A program made the translations under genes and the position numbers. Of a stretch of 61,829 bases of DNA, positions 45,410-53,637 are shown one piece after another. The DNA is from Alphaproteobacteria bacterium. Its GTDB lineage: Bacteria; Pseudomonadota; Alphaproteobacteria; CADEGL01. The notes beneath the pieces were generated by a model, which saw only the letters and a program-made list of their open reading frames with translations, ran no database searches and was not told the origin of the DNA. Each line of letters opens with the position of its first letter. Within the stretch, counting starts at the first letter, position 1. The stretch lies in NCBI GenBank assembly GCA_026400755.1, contig JAPLOM010000022.1:1-61829 (forward strand), in the 5' to 3' direction.

Positions 45410-46255
45410 TCAGGCATCGGGTGCGAAGACCGCCAGGACACGCACTTCGATGCTTTGGCGCGGCGGGGCGTCCGCCGGCGTGTTGGGATCGTCGAAAGCG
45501 CCGTGCGGGGTGAAGCTGGCGCGCCCGCCGTCCGAATCGAAGCATTTGATGAGGAGCACTTCGTCGGTGCGCATCTTCGGCACGTAGTACCAACGATGGG
45601 CCGGATTCGGAGCCAGCGAGTAGATCTCGCCCTTGCGGCCCGGATGCATGAGGTCTGACAAGACCAGATCATCCGGCGAAACGGTGCGCGCGTCGCACAA
45701 GGCCAGCGGCTTGTGGACGACGGGGCCGACGATCGGACGCCAGACGTTGATCAGCGCAAACCGTTGCTTGAACAGCCGGTTGGCATCGAGACCCGCCGCT
45801 TCCAATTCTCCTCGCGCGCGCTTCGGGCCGGAACCCGCGGTGAAATCGCTATGGACCCGGCGGGCGACCTCGCGCACGCCCTCGGCGGTGCGCCGTTCGA
45901 CCGCCCCCGACCGGACGTTATGGTCATAGGCCAACGCATGCGACGCCCCGGTGATGCGCTTGATCAGCGCCGCGCATTCGGGGTGATAGGCCGACTTGAT
46001 CGCGTCGGTGTTTTGGAAATCGCGGAACGCACTAGGCGCTGAGAGGAATTCGAAACCCTGCACATCGATCGAAAGCTGATCGCCCAGCGGTCTCGCGTCG
46101 CGGATGGGCAGTTTCACATCGACATAGTTCCCCGTGCGCCACGGCACGCCCGGCGGCGGCTCGAAGGTGTAATTGACGGGCCGCTCGTCCTTGGACGCGA
46201 CGTGAAGCAACGCGGCCTCGACCAGCGGAAGCTCGGCGGATTCGGTGAGAGCCAT
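45410..46255 (-). CDS. CmcJ/NvfI-like putative Fe(II)/2-oxoglutarate oxygenase, copy 2
   Basis: Paralogue of the next gene downstream, 281 residues. Shared blocks are RPVNYTFEPPPGVPW (about 25-39), the HxD site RRVHSDFTAGSG (about 133-144), INVWRPIVGPV (about 171-181) and the distal His in NPAHRWYYVPKM (about 224-235). The FDSDGGRASFTPHGAFDDPNTP end is also common. It lacks the N- and C-terminal extensions of copy 1. The ATG at 46255 (GAGGACTGTGCCC upstream) is preferred over a longer frame. Tandem duplication followed by divergence is likely. Confidence 0.82.
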   Translation of the reverse strand: MALTESAELPLVEAALLHVASKDERPVNYTFEPPPGVPWRTGNYVDVKLPIRDARPLGDQLSIDVQGFEFLSAPSAFRDFQNTDAIKSAYHPECAALIKRITGASHALAYDHNVRSGAVERRTAEGVREVARRVHSDFTAGSGPKRARGELEAAGLDANRLFKQRFALINVWRPIVGPVVHKPLALCDARTVSPDDLVLSDLMHPGRKGEIYSLAPNPAHRWYYVPKMRTDEVLLIKCFDSDGGRASFTPHGAFDDPNTPADAPPRQSIEVRVLAVFAPDA

Positions 46256-46541
46256 GGGCACAGTCCTCGAAGGGGCGATGGGCTTAACGATCGGTCGCCT
46301 GAATTGCAGGATCAACGCAAGCAGCGGCCAGCGCCAATGAATTAATGTCCGCACGCGCCCTAGGAAAAGTTATCGATGCAGCAATCGCACAAATAAATGT
46401 GAAGATATTTCAAAGGTTTGCCTGACTCGTCGCTTATCGGTTTTATTACTCGCAGCGCCTCCGTGAAGGACTCGGAAAGCCCCCAAATCCAATGCTGTGA
46501 CTTCGGTGTGAATGCCCACGCCCATCGTTGCCTCGCTCATG
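46256..46541. other. Gene-free AT-richer intergenic region
   Basis: No ORF with a credible ribosome site on either strand. The stretch 46370-46450 is AT-rich and contains a CACA-AATAAA-TGTG inverted repeat; it probably holds the promoter of the paralogous oxygenase pair. Nothing else is recognised. Confidence 0.5.
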
Positions 46542-46575
46542 AAAAAGGCTCGCCGGTCAACCGGCGGGCCTTTTT
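46542..46575 (-). terminator. Terminator after the Cys-rich protein gene (bidirectional in form)
   Basis: AAAAAGGC-T-CGCCGG / CCGGCG-G-GCCTTTTT hairpin with a TCAA loop. T-runs exist on both strands. It lies 20 bases past the minus-strand gene's stop. Confidence 0.8.
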
Positions 46576-46595
46576 GCTCTGCTCGTAGCGAAGTG

Positions 46596-46931
46596 TCAGT
46601 GCCTTGTCGTGCTGGGGGCCATCATGCGGCACAACGCGGCGCAGCGGCGGCATTCGGCGGCGCATTCTTCCTCGCCGCGCGCCTCGCACAGGGCTGCATA
46701 ACGCAAGCAAAGCTCGGCACACAGCCAGCACGCGTGTTCTAGATTGTCGGATCGCGCCAGGTTCGTGATGGCCGCGGCGTTGTCCGCTTCGTCGGCCGAC
46801 ATGATCAGGCGGAACTGGCGCGGCTCAAGCTGCTCGCCGTCGAACATCCGCTCGCCACGCGCCAAGCGCGTCGCGTAGCTGACCACCGATTCTTCCCACT
46901 GGTCGTGAAACCGTACCGCCAACTCAATCAT
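46596..46931 (-). CDS. Cys-rich helical protein, DUF326/Csp copper-storage-like
   Basis: Small helical protein of 111 residues. The C-terminal half has cysteines on a helical CxxC/CxxxC spacing (ACWLCAELCLRYAALCEARGEEECAAECRRCAALC, about 66-100), like the second half of DUF326/four-helix-bundle copper-storage proteins, which bind Cu(I) with thiolates inside the bundle. The first half lacks cysteines, so it would hold fewer ions than classic Csp proteins, or needs a dimer. There is no signal peptide, hence cytosolic. It is divergent from the zinc operon, with the Zur box about 105 bases upstream of its start. Confidence 0.62.
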   Translation of the reverse strand: MIELAVRFHDQWEESVVSYATRLARGERMFDGEQLEPRQFRLIMSADEADNAAAITNLARSDNLEHACWLCAELCLRYAALCEARGEEECAAECRRCAALCRMMAPSTTRH

Positions 46932-47027
46932 GCGGACCTCCCATCCGGCCGGCCCGCATCACCGGGGCCGATCGCCTAGTTCAACCCCGCGTGGGGCGCG
47001 GAGTTCCGGGGGCGTCGTTGGCCCGCG

Positions 47028-47061
47028 TTGACGTGATATGTAATGTTATATTATTACATAC
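47028..47061 (+). promoter_or_regulatory. Zur box overlapping the promoter of the zinc operon
   Basis: ATGTAAT-GTTATATT-ATTACAT (47038-47059), a 7-bp perfect inverted repeat fitting the alphaproteobacterial Zur pattern (AATGTTATA-type core). A TTGACG -35 (47028-47033) puts the -10 (about 47051-47057) inside the box, so Zn-bound Zur would block RNA polymerase. It lies about 40 bases before the outer-membrane protein's ATG. Confidence 0.75.
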
Positions 47062-47100
47062 TCCGAGACGGTGCAGCGCCCGTCCGTTTTGGGGGATTCG

Positions 47101-48486
47101 ATGAAATCACGCGTATTCGCAGGCGCCGTCTTGGCTGGGCTCGCATCCACAGCGCCGGCCACCGCCCAACAACCCACCGCCGCCGACATGCAGGCCCTGG
47201 CCAAACAGGTTCAGGAGATGCGTCAGCAGTACGACCAAGAAATGCGGGAGATGAAGCAGTCCTACGAAACGCGCCTTACGGAGATGGAGCAGCGCCTGAA
47301 ATCCACGGAAGCCGCCGCGGCCAGCGCCGACAAGACCGCGGCCGAGGCGCAGCAAACGGCGAAGCAAGCCTCGGAACAGCCTGTCCAGACAGCCAGTGCG
47401 CCCGCCGCCGCCGGTGCGTTCAACCCCGCCATCAGCCTGATCCTCAATGGCGCCTTCGCGAAGATGGCGAAGGAACCGGCAAGCTGGAACGTGCCCGGCT
47501 TCGCCACCGGCGACGAGGCGCAGCCCATCTCGCGCGGCTTCTCGATTGGCGAGACCGAGTTGGACATCTCCGCCAACGTCGACAACAAGCTCTACGGTCA
47601 GGCCACCATCGCCTTCCAGAACGACAACACGCTGGCGGTGGAGGAGGCCTATATCCAAAGCCTGTCGTTGCCTTACGGCTTCATCGCCAAGGGCGGGCGC
47701 TTCTTTTCCGACATCGGCTACCTGAACAAATTCCACGCCCACGCGTGGGATTTCTACGACGCGCCGCTGCCCTATCAGGTGTTCCTGAACACCCAATACA
47801 ACGACGATGGCGTGCAATTGAAATGGCAGGCGCCGACGGGCGCCATGATGCTGGAGTTCGGTGGCGAGGGCTTCCTGGGCTCGAGCTTCCCGGCCTCGGG
47901 CGCCGTGAACCAGGGCATCGGCAGTTACAGCGCCTTCGCGAAGGCCGGCGGCGACATCAACGCCAGCAACAGCATCATAGCGGGCGTGTCGCAGCTTTGG
48001 ACAAACGCCGAGAACCGGTCGAGCAACGACGACTCCCTGCTGTTCACCGGCCGCACGAACATGACGATCTTCGACATCGTCTATAAGTGGGCGCCGAACG
48101 GTGACCCCTCGCGCACCAACTTCAAGCTCCAGTCGGAATTCTTCCTGGTACACAACGCGGGCACCTACAACAACGAACCCTACGACGGCAATCCAACCGG
48201 CTGGTACGTCCAGGGCATCTATCAGTTCGCGCCGCGCTGGTCGGCGGGCCTGCGCTACGACGCGCTGTCGCCGGCCGCCGTGCCCTCCTCGCTAGCCGGC
48301 ACCCAACTCGATGGGCTCGGCCAGACGCCGCGCCGCTATAGCGGAATGCTCCAATACACGACCAGCGAATTCGGCCGCTTCCGCCTGCAATACATCCGCG
48401 ACGATTCCTATGGCGGCGCGGGCGGCAACCAGTACGTCCTGCAATACACCGTCAGCCTGGGCCCCCACGGCGCCCACGCCTATTGA
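47101..48486 (+). CDS. Outer-membrane beta-barrel protein, Zur-controlled (candidate zinc porin)
   Basis: Outer-membrane protein of 461 residues with a signal peptide (MKSRVFAGAVLAGLASTAPATA), an N-terminal coiled coil (about 26-85: QALAKQVQEMRQQYDQEM... KSTEAAAASADK), a linker, and a beta-barrel from about 108 to a C-terminus ending in alternating residues (NQYVLQYTVSLGPHGAHAY). It has no TonB box or plug domain, so it is porin-like rather than ZnuD-like. It is first in an operon with a ZnuA-like binding protein 11 bases downstream and the Zur box upstream; zinc passage under starvation is the inferred role. Confidence 0.78.
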   Translation: MKSRVFAGAVLAGLASTAPATAQQPTAADMQALAKQVQEMRQQYDQEMREMKQSYETRLTEMEQRLKSTEAAAASADKTAAEAQQTAKQASEQPVQTASAPAAAGAFNPAISLILNGAFAKMAKEPASWNVPGFATGDEAQPISRGFSIGETELDISANVDNKLYGQATIAFQNDNTLAVEEAYIQSLSLPYGFIAKGGRFFSDIGYLNKFHAHAWDFYDAPLPYQVFLNTQYNDDGVQLKWQAPTGAMMLEFGGEGFLGSSFPASGAVNQGIGSYSAFAKAGGDINASNSIIAGVSQLWTNAENRSSNDDSLLFTGRTNMTIFDIVYKWAPNGDPSRTNFKLQSEFFLVHNAGTYNNEPYDGNPTGWYVQGIYQFAPRWSAGLRYDALSPAAVPSSLAGTQLDGLGQTPRRYSGMLQYTTSEFGRFRLQYIRDDSYGGAGGNQYVLQYTVSLGPHGAHAY

Positions 48487-48497
48487 AGGAGCGCGCG

Positions 48498-49406
48498 ATG
48501 AAACGCCTATCCCTGGCGGCGTTCGCCGCTTTCGTCCTCACCGCACCCGCTCCCGCCCACGCCGCGCTGAATATCTTCGCCTGCGAGCCTGAGTGGGCCG
48601 CACTGGCGCAGGAACTGGGCGGAGACAAGGTCACAACCTATGCCGCCACCAGCGGCCTGCAGGACCCGCACCAGGTTCAAGCGCGGCCCAGCCTGATCGC
48701 CCGCGCGCGCGTGGCCGATTTGGTCGTCTGCACCGGTGCCGAACTGGAAGTGGGCTGGATGCCCGTCGTCCTGCGCCAGGCCGGCAATGCGCGCATCCAG
48801 CCGGGGCAACCCGGCTATTTCGACGCGGCCGGCGCGGTGCGGCTTCTGGACATTCCAACCCGCCTCGATCGCGCCGACGGTGACGTCCATGCCGCCGGCA
48901 ATCCGCATATCCAGACCTCGGCGCGAAACATCCGCGCCGTCGCCGTCGCGCTGTCGCGCCGCATGCAGGACATCGATACGGCCGAGGCAGCGACCTACGC
49001 CAAGCGCACGGACGATTTTCTCGCGCGCTGGGACGCGGCGACGAAACGCTGGGAAGAGGCCGCCCTCCCCCTCAAGGGCGTGAACGTGGCTGTCTCGCAC
49101 AAGAGCTGGATTTACCTGACCGCGTGGCTCGGCATGAAAGAGATCCTCGCGCTGGAACCGAAGCCCGGCATTTCGCCCGGCCCATCTTATTTGGCCCAGG
49201 TGCTGGCCGACGTACCGCGCAAGTCGATCCGCTTCATCATCCACGCGGCCTACGAGGATGCACGCCCGGCCGAGTTCGTGTCGGAGCAGGCCAAGATTCC
49301 CGTCGCGACCCTGCCCTTCACCGTCGGCGGCGACGAGAAGGCGCACGATCTGTTCTCGCTGTTCGACGACACCATCGCACGCTTGCTCGCCGCCTATGCC
49401 GGATAG
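48498..49406 (+). CDS. Zinc/manganese ABC transporter substrate-binding protein (ZnuA family)
   Basis: Periplasmic cluster A-I metal-binding protein of 302 residues with a signal peptide (LSLAAFAAFVLTAPAPAHA). Predicted metal ligands are the His in LQDPHQVQARPS (about 62-66), GNPHIQTS (about 138) and VSHKSW (about 198), and an acidic residue in HAAYEDARPA. It lacks the long His-rich loop of E. coli ZnuA. It follows the outer-membrane protein by 11 bases and overlaps the permease gene by 11 bases. Zinc is the likely metal because of the Zur box. Confidence 0.88.
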   Translation: MKRLSLAAFAAFVLTAPAPAHAALNIFACEPEWAALAQELGGDKVTTYAATSGLQDPHQVQARPSLIARARVADLVVCTGAELEVGWMPVVLRQAGNARIQPGQPGYFDAAGAVRLLDIPTRLDRADGDVHAAGNPHIQTSARNIRAVAVALSRRMQDIDTAEAATYAKRTDDFLARWDAATKRWEEAALPLKGVNVAVSHKSWIYLTAWLGMKEILALEPKPGISPGPSYLAQVLADVPRKSIRFIIHAAYEDARPAEFVSEQAKIPVATLPFTVGGDEKAHDLFSLFDDTIARLLAAYAG

Positions 49407-50166
49407 CATCGCGATCCTGATGCCCGCGATGCTCGCGGGCCTCCTTGTGCTGGCCACGCATGTGCCGCTGGGTCAGATGGTGCTCGCGCGCGGCATCGTC
49501 TTCATCGACATCGCGATCGCGCAAGTGGCGGCGCTGGGCGTCGTCGCGGGCCACGCGTTGCTGGGCGGCGAAACACAGGGGCTCGCCGCGCAGGCCTGCG
49601 CCGCTGCCGCGGCGCTTCTGGCCGCCGGATTCCTGGCCTGGACGGAACGGCGCGCGGGCACATCCCAGGAAGCGATCATCGGCGTGGTCTATGTGGTGGC
49701 CGCCAGCGCACAAATCGTGCTGCTGGGTTTCGACGCGCACGGCGCAGAGCACCTCAAGGATCTGCTGGTCGGCCAGATCCTTTGGGTCGCACCCAGGGAT
49801 CTTTTACCCATCGCCGCTCTGTACGCATTGGTTCTCTTCGCGCTTCGATGGGGCGACCTCACACGGCGGCGGCTTTTTTTCTACGCCGTGTTCGCCGTTA
49901 CCATCACCGCATCCGTGCAGCTTGTGGGCGTGCTGCTGGTTTTCGCTTCGCTGATCGTGCCGGCATTGGCGGCCAGGCGGCTCACAACGAAGACGGGCCG
50001 ATTCATCGTGGGATATGTGACCGGCGCCCTCGGCTACATCTTGGGGTTGAGCATCTCATTCATCACAGACGCCCCGACGGGAGCCACGATCGTTTGCACC
50101 CTCGCCGCCACGGCGGTCGCGACCACTGCTTTGTCCCGAAAATGTCTCGCCCCTGCCCCGCAGTAA
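49396..50166 (+). CDS. Metal ABC transporter permease (ZnuB family)
   Basis: ABC-3 family permease of 256 residues with about eight transmembrane helices. IVFIDIAIAQVAALGVVAGHALLGG (about 34-58) and QLVGVLLVFASLIVPALAARR (about 175-195) are the family's conserved helices; the latter is the ATPase-contact EAA-like loop region. Starts inside the substrate-binding gene, so coupled. No ATP-binding ZnuC gene is present before, between or after the two; the next gene is rlpA. The ATPase must be supplied from elsewhere, or the permease acts differently. Confidence 0.87.
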   Translation: MPDSIAILMPAMLAGLLVLATHVPLGQMVLARGIVFIDIAIAQVAALGVVAGHALLGGETQGLAAQACAAAAALLAAGFLAWTERRAGTSQEAIIGVVYVVAASAQIVLLGFDAHGAEHLKDLLVGQILWVAPRDLLPIAALYALVLFALRWGDLTRRRLFFYAVFAVTITASVQLVGVLLVFASLIVPALAARRLTTKTGRFIVGYVTGALGYILGLSISFITDAPTGATIVCTLAATAVATTALSRKCLAPAPQ

Positions 50167-50300
50167 GTCCTTGAATCTCCACGGCTGAGATCGGGATTCG
50201 TCCCACACCGACACCGGAACTTCACGCTCGTGACGGCGTTTTTTCCACGTCCGCATGGGACACATCTTGTTGTGTCGGCCCTCGGGGACGGGAGGTTGGG

Positions 50301-50738
50301 ATGCTGGGAACGCCGGTTAAGAGCACACTTTTTGCCCTGGGATTCTTGGCGCTGATGGGCGCGGCCACGGAACTGGAACCCGCCACGCCCTGCGCGCGCT
50401 CCGAGCACGACAATTGTTTTGTCGGCGTGGCGTCGTGGTACGGCCCGGGCTTTCACGGCAAGCGCACTGCGAACGGCGAGAAGTTCAACAAGAACGCCCT
50501 GACCGCCGCCCACAATTCCCTCCCGCTCGACAGCAAGGTGCGCGTCGTTAACATCGCCACCGGCAAGGAAGTGACCGTGCGCATCAATGACCGGGGTCCC
50601 GGTTATGGCCGCTCGATCGACCTGTCTGAGGCCGCCGCGCGCGTGCTCGGCATGCAGCGCAAGGGACTGGCACGTGTCGCCGTTCACAAGCTGGACGACG
50701 ATAACGACAACAACGACGACAAGGGCGGCAAGAGCTAG
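50301..50738 (+). CDS. RlpA-like septal lytic transglycosylase domain protein
   Basis: Double-psi beta-barrel protein of 145 residues. An N-terminal signal-like helix (STLFALGFLALMGAATE, about 8-24) is followed by the RlpA core: GVASWYGPGFHGKRTANGEKF (about 42-62, with the catalytic Glu in ANGE) and VRINDRGPGYGRSIDLSEAAA (about 93-113). RlpA cleaves naked glycan strands at the septum. Unlike long RlpA it has no SPOR domain; instead the tail is Asp/Asn/Lys-rich (DDDNDNNDDKGGKS). There is no lipobox cysteine directly after the helix, so it may be periplasmic or anchored. Confidence 0.85.
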   Translation: MLGTPVKSTLFALGFLALMGAATELEPATPCARSEHDNCFVGVASWYGPGFHGKRTANGEKFNKNALTAAHNSLPLDSKVRVVNIATGKEVTVRINDRGPGYGRSIDLSEAAARVLGMQRKGLARVAVHKLDDDNDNNDDKGGKS

Positions 50739-50806
50739 CCAATCTGAAACTTTGACCGCCCACCCTTCGAAGCCGATGATGATCTCGGATTCGGAGGGAG
50801 GTGGTC

Positions 50807-51226
50807 ATGTCGACGCAGCGCACCGGCCGTGCCGAGAGCCCAGCGGACGAATGGAACGCCTACGTCCTTCGTTTCCTCATGCATCACGGACAGGAAAGCC
50901 AGCGCCATGCGCGGCGGCTTGCGGCGTTGGAAAGCGTCGTGCTGCGCCTGTGCGAGGACGCGCCGCCTACGGCCTCCTTCGCGCTTCACAAAGCCGCGAG
51001 CGATCTCCGCGCGGAAGCACAACGCTATGCCGCCGAGACGCAGGATTCTGTGAAGAAGGTGGAGGAGTTGGCCGCCATGGCCTATCGCTTCCTTTCCCAG
51101 CAGGACGGACCCACCCGCCCCGAAAGCAGGCCTGAACCAGCGCCACCCGCCGGAAGGGCGCAGGCCAAACGCCCAGCGCCCATGAAGAAAAAGGCGCCAA
51201 AAAAGACATCCAAGAAGAAGTGCTGA
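50807..51226 (+). CDS. Hypothetical helical protein with Lys-rich tail
   Basis: Protein of 139 residues that I do not recognise. The ATG at 50807 has GGAGGGAGG about 8 bases upstream, so the start is well supported; an in-frame GTG at 50801 is less likely. Residues about 14-100 are mostly helical and charged (NAYVLRFLMHHGQESQRHARRLAALESVVLRLCED, then a second helix with AETQDSVKKVEELAAMAYRFL). The end is Pro-rich then strongly basic (MKKKAPKKTSKKKC), which could bind nucleic acid or membrane. It lies between rlpA and the cobalamin riboswitch. Confidence 0.6.
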   Translation: MSTQRTGRAESPADEWNAYVLRFLMHHGQESQRHARRLAALESVVLRLCEDAPPTASFALHKAASDLRAEAQRYAAETQDSVKKVEELAAMAYRFLSQQDGPTRPESRPEPAPPAGRAQAKRPAPMKKKAPKKTSKKKC

Positions 51227-51370
51227 CCCGATTCGTCCCGATTTCGCCACGTCGACGGTGCGAAATCCCGTCAAGGGAAAATTCTTGCGTCCGGCAGGCG
51301 GAAAGGGCGCAAACCGCCTTGACGTGAATCTGTCATAAACCCCAAGATGTTGATGTTCTCGGTTCCCCGA

Positions 51371-51545
51371 ATGGCAACATTTAGGGCTAAGAGGGAAGCT
51401 GGTGCGCCGCCCTGCGGCTAAGCCGGCGCTGCCCCCGCAACTGTAAGCGGCGAGCGGTTGCCATCCATGGTCACTGACGCCGCGAAGGCGTCGGGAAGGC
51501 CCGGCGACCGTCACGACCCGCGAGCCAGGAGACCTGCCGCGAACA
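51371..51545 (+). ncRNA. Cobalamin (B12) riboswitch upstream of nrdAB
   Basis: Contains the conserved blocks in order: AGAGGGAAGCTGGTGC (about 51390), GCTGCCCCCGCAACTGTAAGCGG (about 51429), a GGTCAC-TGACGCC segment, TCGGGAAGGC (51491), GACCCGCGAGCCAGGAGACCTGCC with the B12 box at 51522-51538. It lies 120 bases upstream of nrdA; a further hairpin AGCTGGA/TCCAGCT (51587-51619) may be the expression platform. Known riboswitches of this kind turn off the B12-independent enzyme when adenosylcobalamin is available. Confidence 0.93.
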
Positions 51546-51666
51546 CGAAAAACGTCCTCGGGGCGGGGTGCTCCCGGTGGCCGCGGAGCTGGATTTGTGG
51601 GATTAAATTCCTTCCAGCTACGCGTCCCCCGGCCCCCGAACCCCGGACCGAGCCAAGGGGGATCCG

Positions 51667-53637
51667 ATGCCGTCACTCGCCTACGATTTTGACCGCCACG
51701 GCCATCTCGTTCCGCTGGAACCGCCGCCGGTCCGAAAGCGCGTGGCGAAAGAACATCGCCCTCCCGCCCCCGTGCCCCAGCCGGTGGCGACGCCCGCGGC
51801 TGCGGCCCCCCGCCGCGCGCCGACCCCGGCACCGTTGGCCAAGCCGCCCACCCCGGCCGACCTCAAGCTCGATCGCAGCCGTGACGACCTTCTGACCGTG
51901 TTCGGCAAGGCCACCCTCCAAGACCGCTATCTGATGCCGGGCGAAAGCTTCCAGGACGCCTTCGCCCGCGTGGCCTGCGCCTATGCCGACGATCTGGCCC
52001 ATGCCCAGCGCATCTACGACGCGATCTCCAAGCTGTGGTTCATGCCGGCCACGCCCGTGCTGTCCAACGGCGGCACCACGCGCGGCCTGCCCATCTCCTG
52101 CTTCCTCAACAGCGTGCCCGATTCCCTCGACGGCATCGTCAGCACCTGGAACGAGAATGTCTGGCTGGCCTCGAACGGTGGCGGCATCGGCACCTATTGG
52201 GGCCAGGTGCGCTCGATCGGCGAGGCCGTGAAGGGTTGCGGTGAAACCTCGGGCATCATTCCCTTCATTCACGTCATGGACGGGCTGACCTTGGCGATCA
52301 GCCAGGGCTCGCTGCGCCGCGGCTCGGCCGCCGTCTATCTCGACATCCATCACCCGGAGATCGAGGAGTTCCTCGAGATCCGCAAGGCTTCGGGCGACTT
52401 CAACCGCAAGGGCCTGAACCTTCACCACGGCATCAACGTAACCGACGCTTTCATGGAGGCCGTTCGCGACGGCGCATCTTTCGCGCTGAAAAGCCCCAAG
52501 TCCGGCGAGACGGTGCGCGAGGTCTACGCCCGTCGCCTGTGGCAGCGCATCCTGGAGACCCGCCTGCAGACCGGCGAGCCATATCTGCTCTACATCGACG
52601 CGGTGAACCGCGCGCTGCCCAAACACCAGCGCGAACTGGGTCTCAAGGTCTCGACCTCGAACCTGTGCAGCGAGATCACCCTGCCGACCGGCAAGGACCA
52701 CAACGGCAAAGAACGCACCGCCGTCTGCTGCCTGGCTTCCATGAACGTGGAGACGTGGGACCAGTGGTGCGACGAGCCGCATCTGATCGAGGACGTCATG
52801 CGCTTCCTCGACAACGTGCTGACGAGCTTCATCGAGCAAGCGCCCGACGGCATGGAACGCGCCCGTTACTCGGCGTTGCGCGAGCGTTCCGTCGGCCTGG
52901 GCGTCATGGGCTTCCACTCGTTGCTGCAGGCCCAAGGCATTCCGTTCGAAAGCGCGCTGGCGAAGTCGTGGAACTTCCGTATCTTCAAAAAACTGCGCCG
53001 CGAGGCCGACGCGGCCTCGGTCGCGCTGGCGCAGGAACGCGGCGCCTGCCCGGATGCGCAGGAACGCGGCATGACCGCCCGTTTCAGCCACAAGCTGGCC
53101 ATCGCGCCGACGGCATCGATCAGCATCATTTGCGGCGGCACCAGCGCCTGCATCGAACCGATCCCGGCCAACATCTACACGCACAAGACGCTGTCAGGCG
53201 CCTTCTCGGTACGCAATCCGTACCTCACGCGCCTGTTGCGCGAAAAGGATTCGGATACGCCCGAGGTGTGGCAGTCGATCGTCGAGCACGAGGGTTCGGT
53301 CCAGCATCTCGAATGCCTGACCGAGGACGAGAAGCTCGTCTTCCGCACCGCATTCGAGATCGATCAGCGCTGGATCATCGATCTGGCGGCCGACCGCGCG
53401 CCCCATATCTGCCAGAGCCAGTCGCTCAACCTCTATCTGCCGGCCGACATCGACAAGTGGGACCTGCACATGCTGCATTGGTCGGCGTGGCAGCGCGGTA
53501 TCAAGAGCCTCTATTACTGCCGCTCCAAGTCCCTCCAGCGCGCCGGCTTCGCCGGCAAGCTGAACGAAAAGGCCAAGGAAGCCCCCCTCGCGGCAGCCGA
53601 GCGCACCGACTATGAGGAATGCTTGGCATGTCAATGA
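51667..53637 (+). CDS. nrdA: Ribonucleoside-diphosphate reductase class I alpha subunit, no ATP-cone
   Basis: Catalytic subunit of 656 residues that reduces ribonucleotides. A Pro/Ala-rich N-terminus (about 40-70) replaces the ATP-cone, so overall allosteric inhibition by dATP is probably absent. Active-site cysteines include LPISCFLNS (about 141-149), SSNLCSEITLP-like TSNLCSEITLP (about 334-344) and CLASMN (about 359-364). The C-terminal redox pair is ECLAC. AAGGGGGA precedes the ATG. Together with nrdB it forms one unit under the B12 riboswitch, implying a second, B12-dependent (class II) reductase elsewhere in the genome. Confidence 0.93.
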   Translation: MPSLAYDFDRHGHLVPLEPPPVRKRVAKEHRPPAPVPQPVATPAAAAPRRAPTPAPLAKPPTPADLKLDRSRDDLLTVFGKATLQDRYLMPGESFQDAFARVACAYADDLAHAQRIYDAISKLWFMPATPVLSNGGTTRGLPISCFLNSVPDSLDGIVSTWNENVWLASNGGGIGTYWGQVRSIGEAVKGCGETSGIIPFIHVMDGLTLAISQGSLRRGSAAVYLDIHHPEIEEFLEIRKASGDFNRKGLNLHHGINVTDAFMEAVRDGASFALKSPKSGETVREVYARRLWQRILETRLQTGEPYLLYIDAVNRALPKHQRELGLKVSTSNLCSEITLPTGKDHNGKERTAVCCLASMNVETWDQWCDEPHLIEDVMRFLDNVLTSFIEQAPDGMERARYSALRERSVGLGVMGFHSLLQAQGIPFESALAKSWNFRIFKKLRREADAASVALAQERGACPDAQERGMTARFSHKLAIAPTASISIICGGTSACIEPIPANIYTHKTLSGAFSVRNPYLTRLLREKDSDTPEVWQSIVEHEGSVQHLECLTEDEKLVFRTAFEIDQRWIIDLAADRAPHICQSQSLNLYLPADIDKWDLHMLHWSAWQRGIKSLYYCRSKSLQRAGFAGKLNEKAKEAPLAAAERTDYEECLACQ

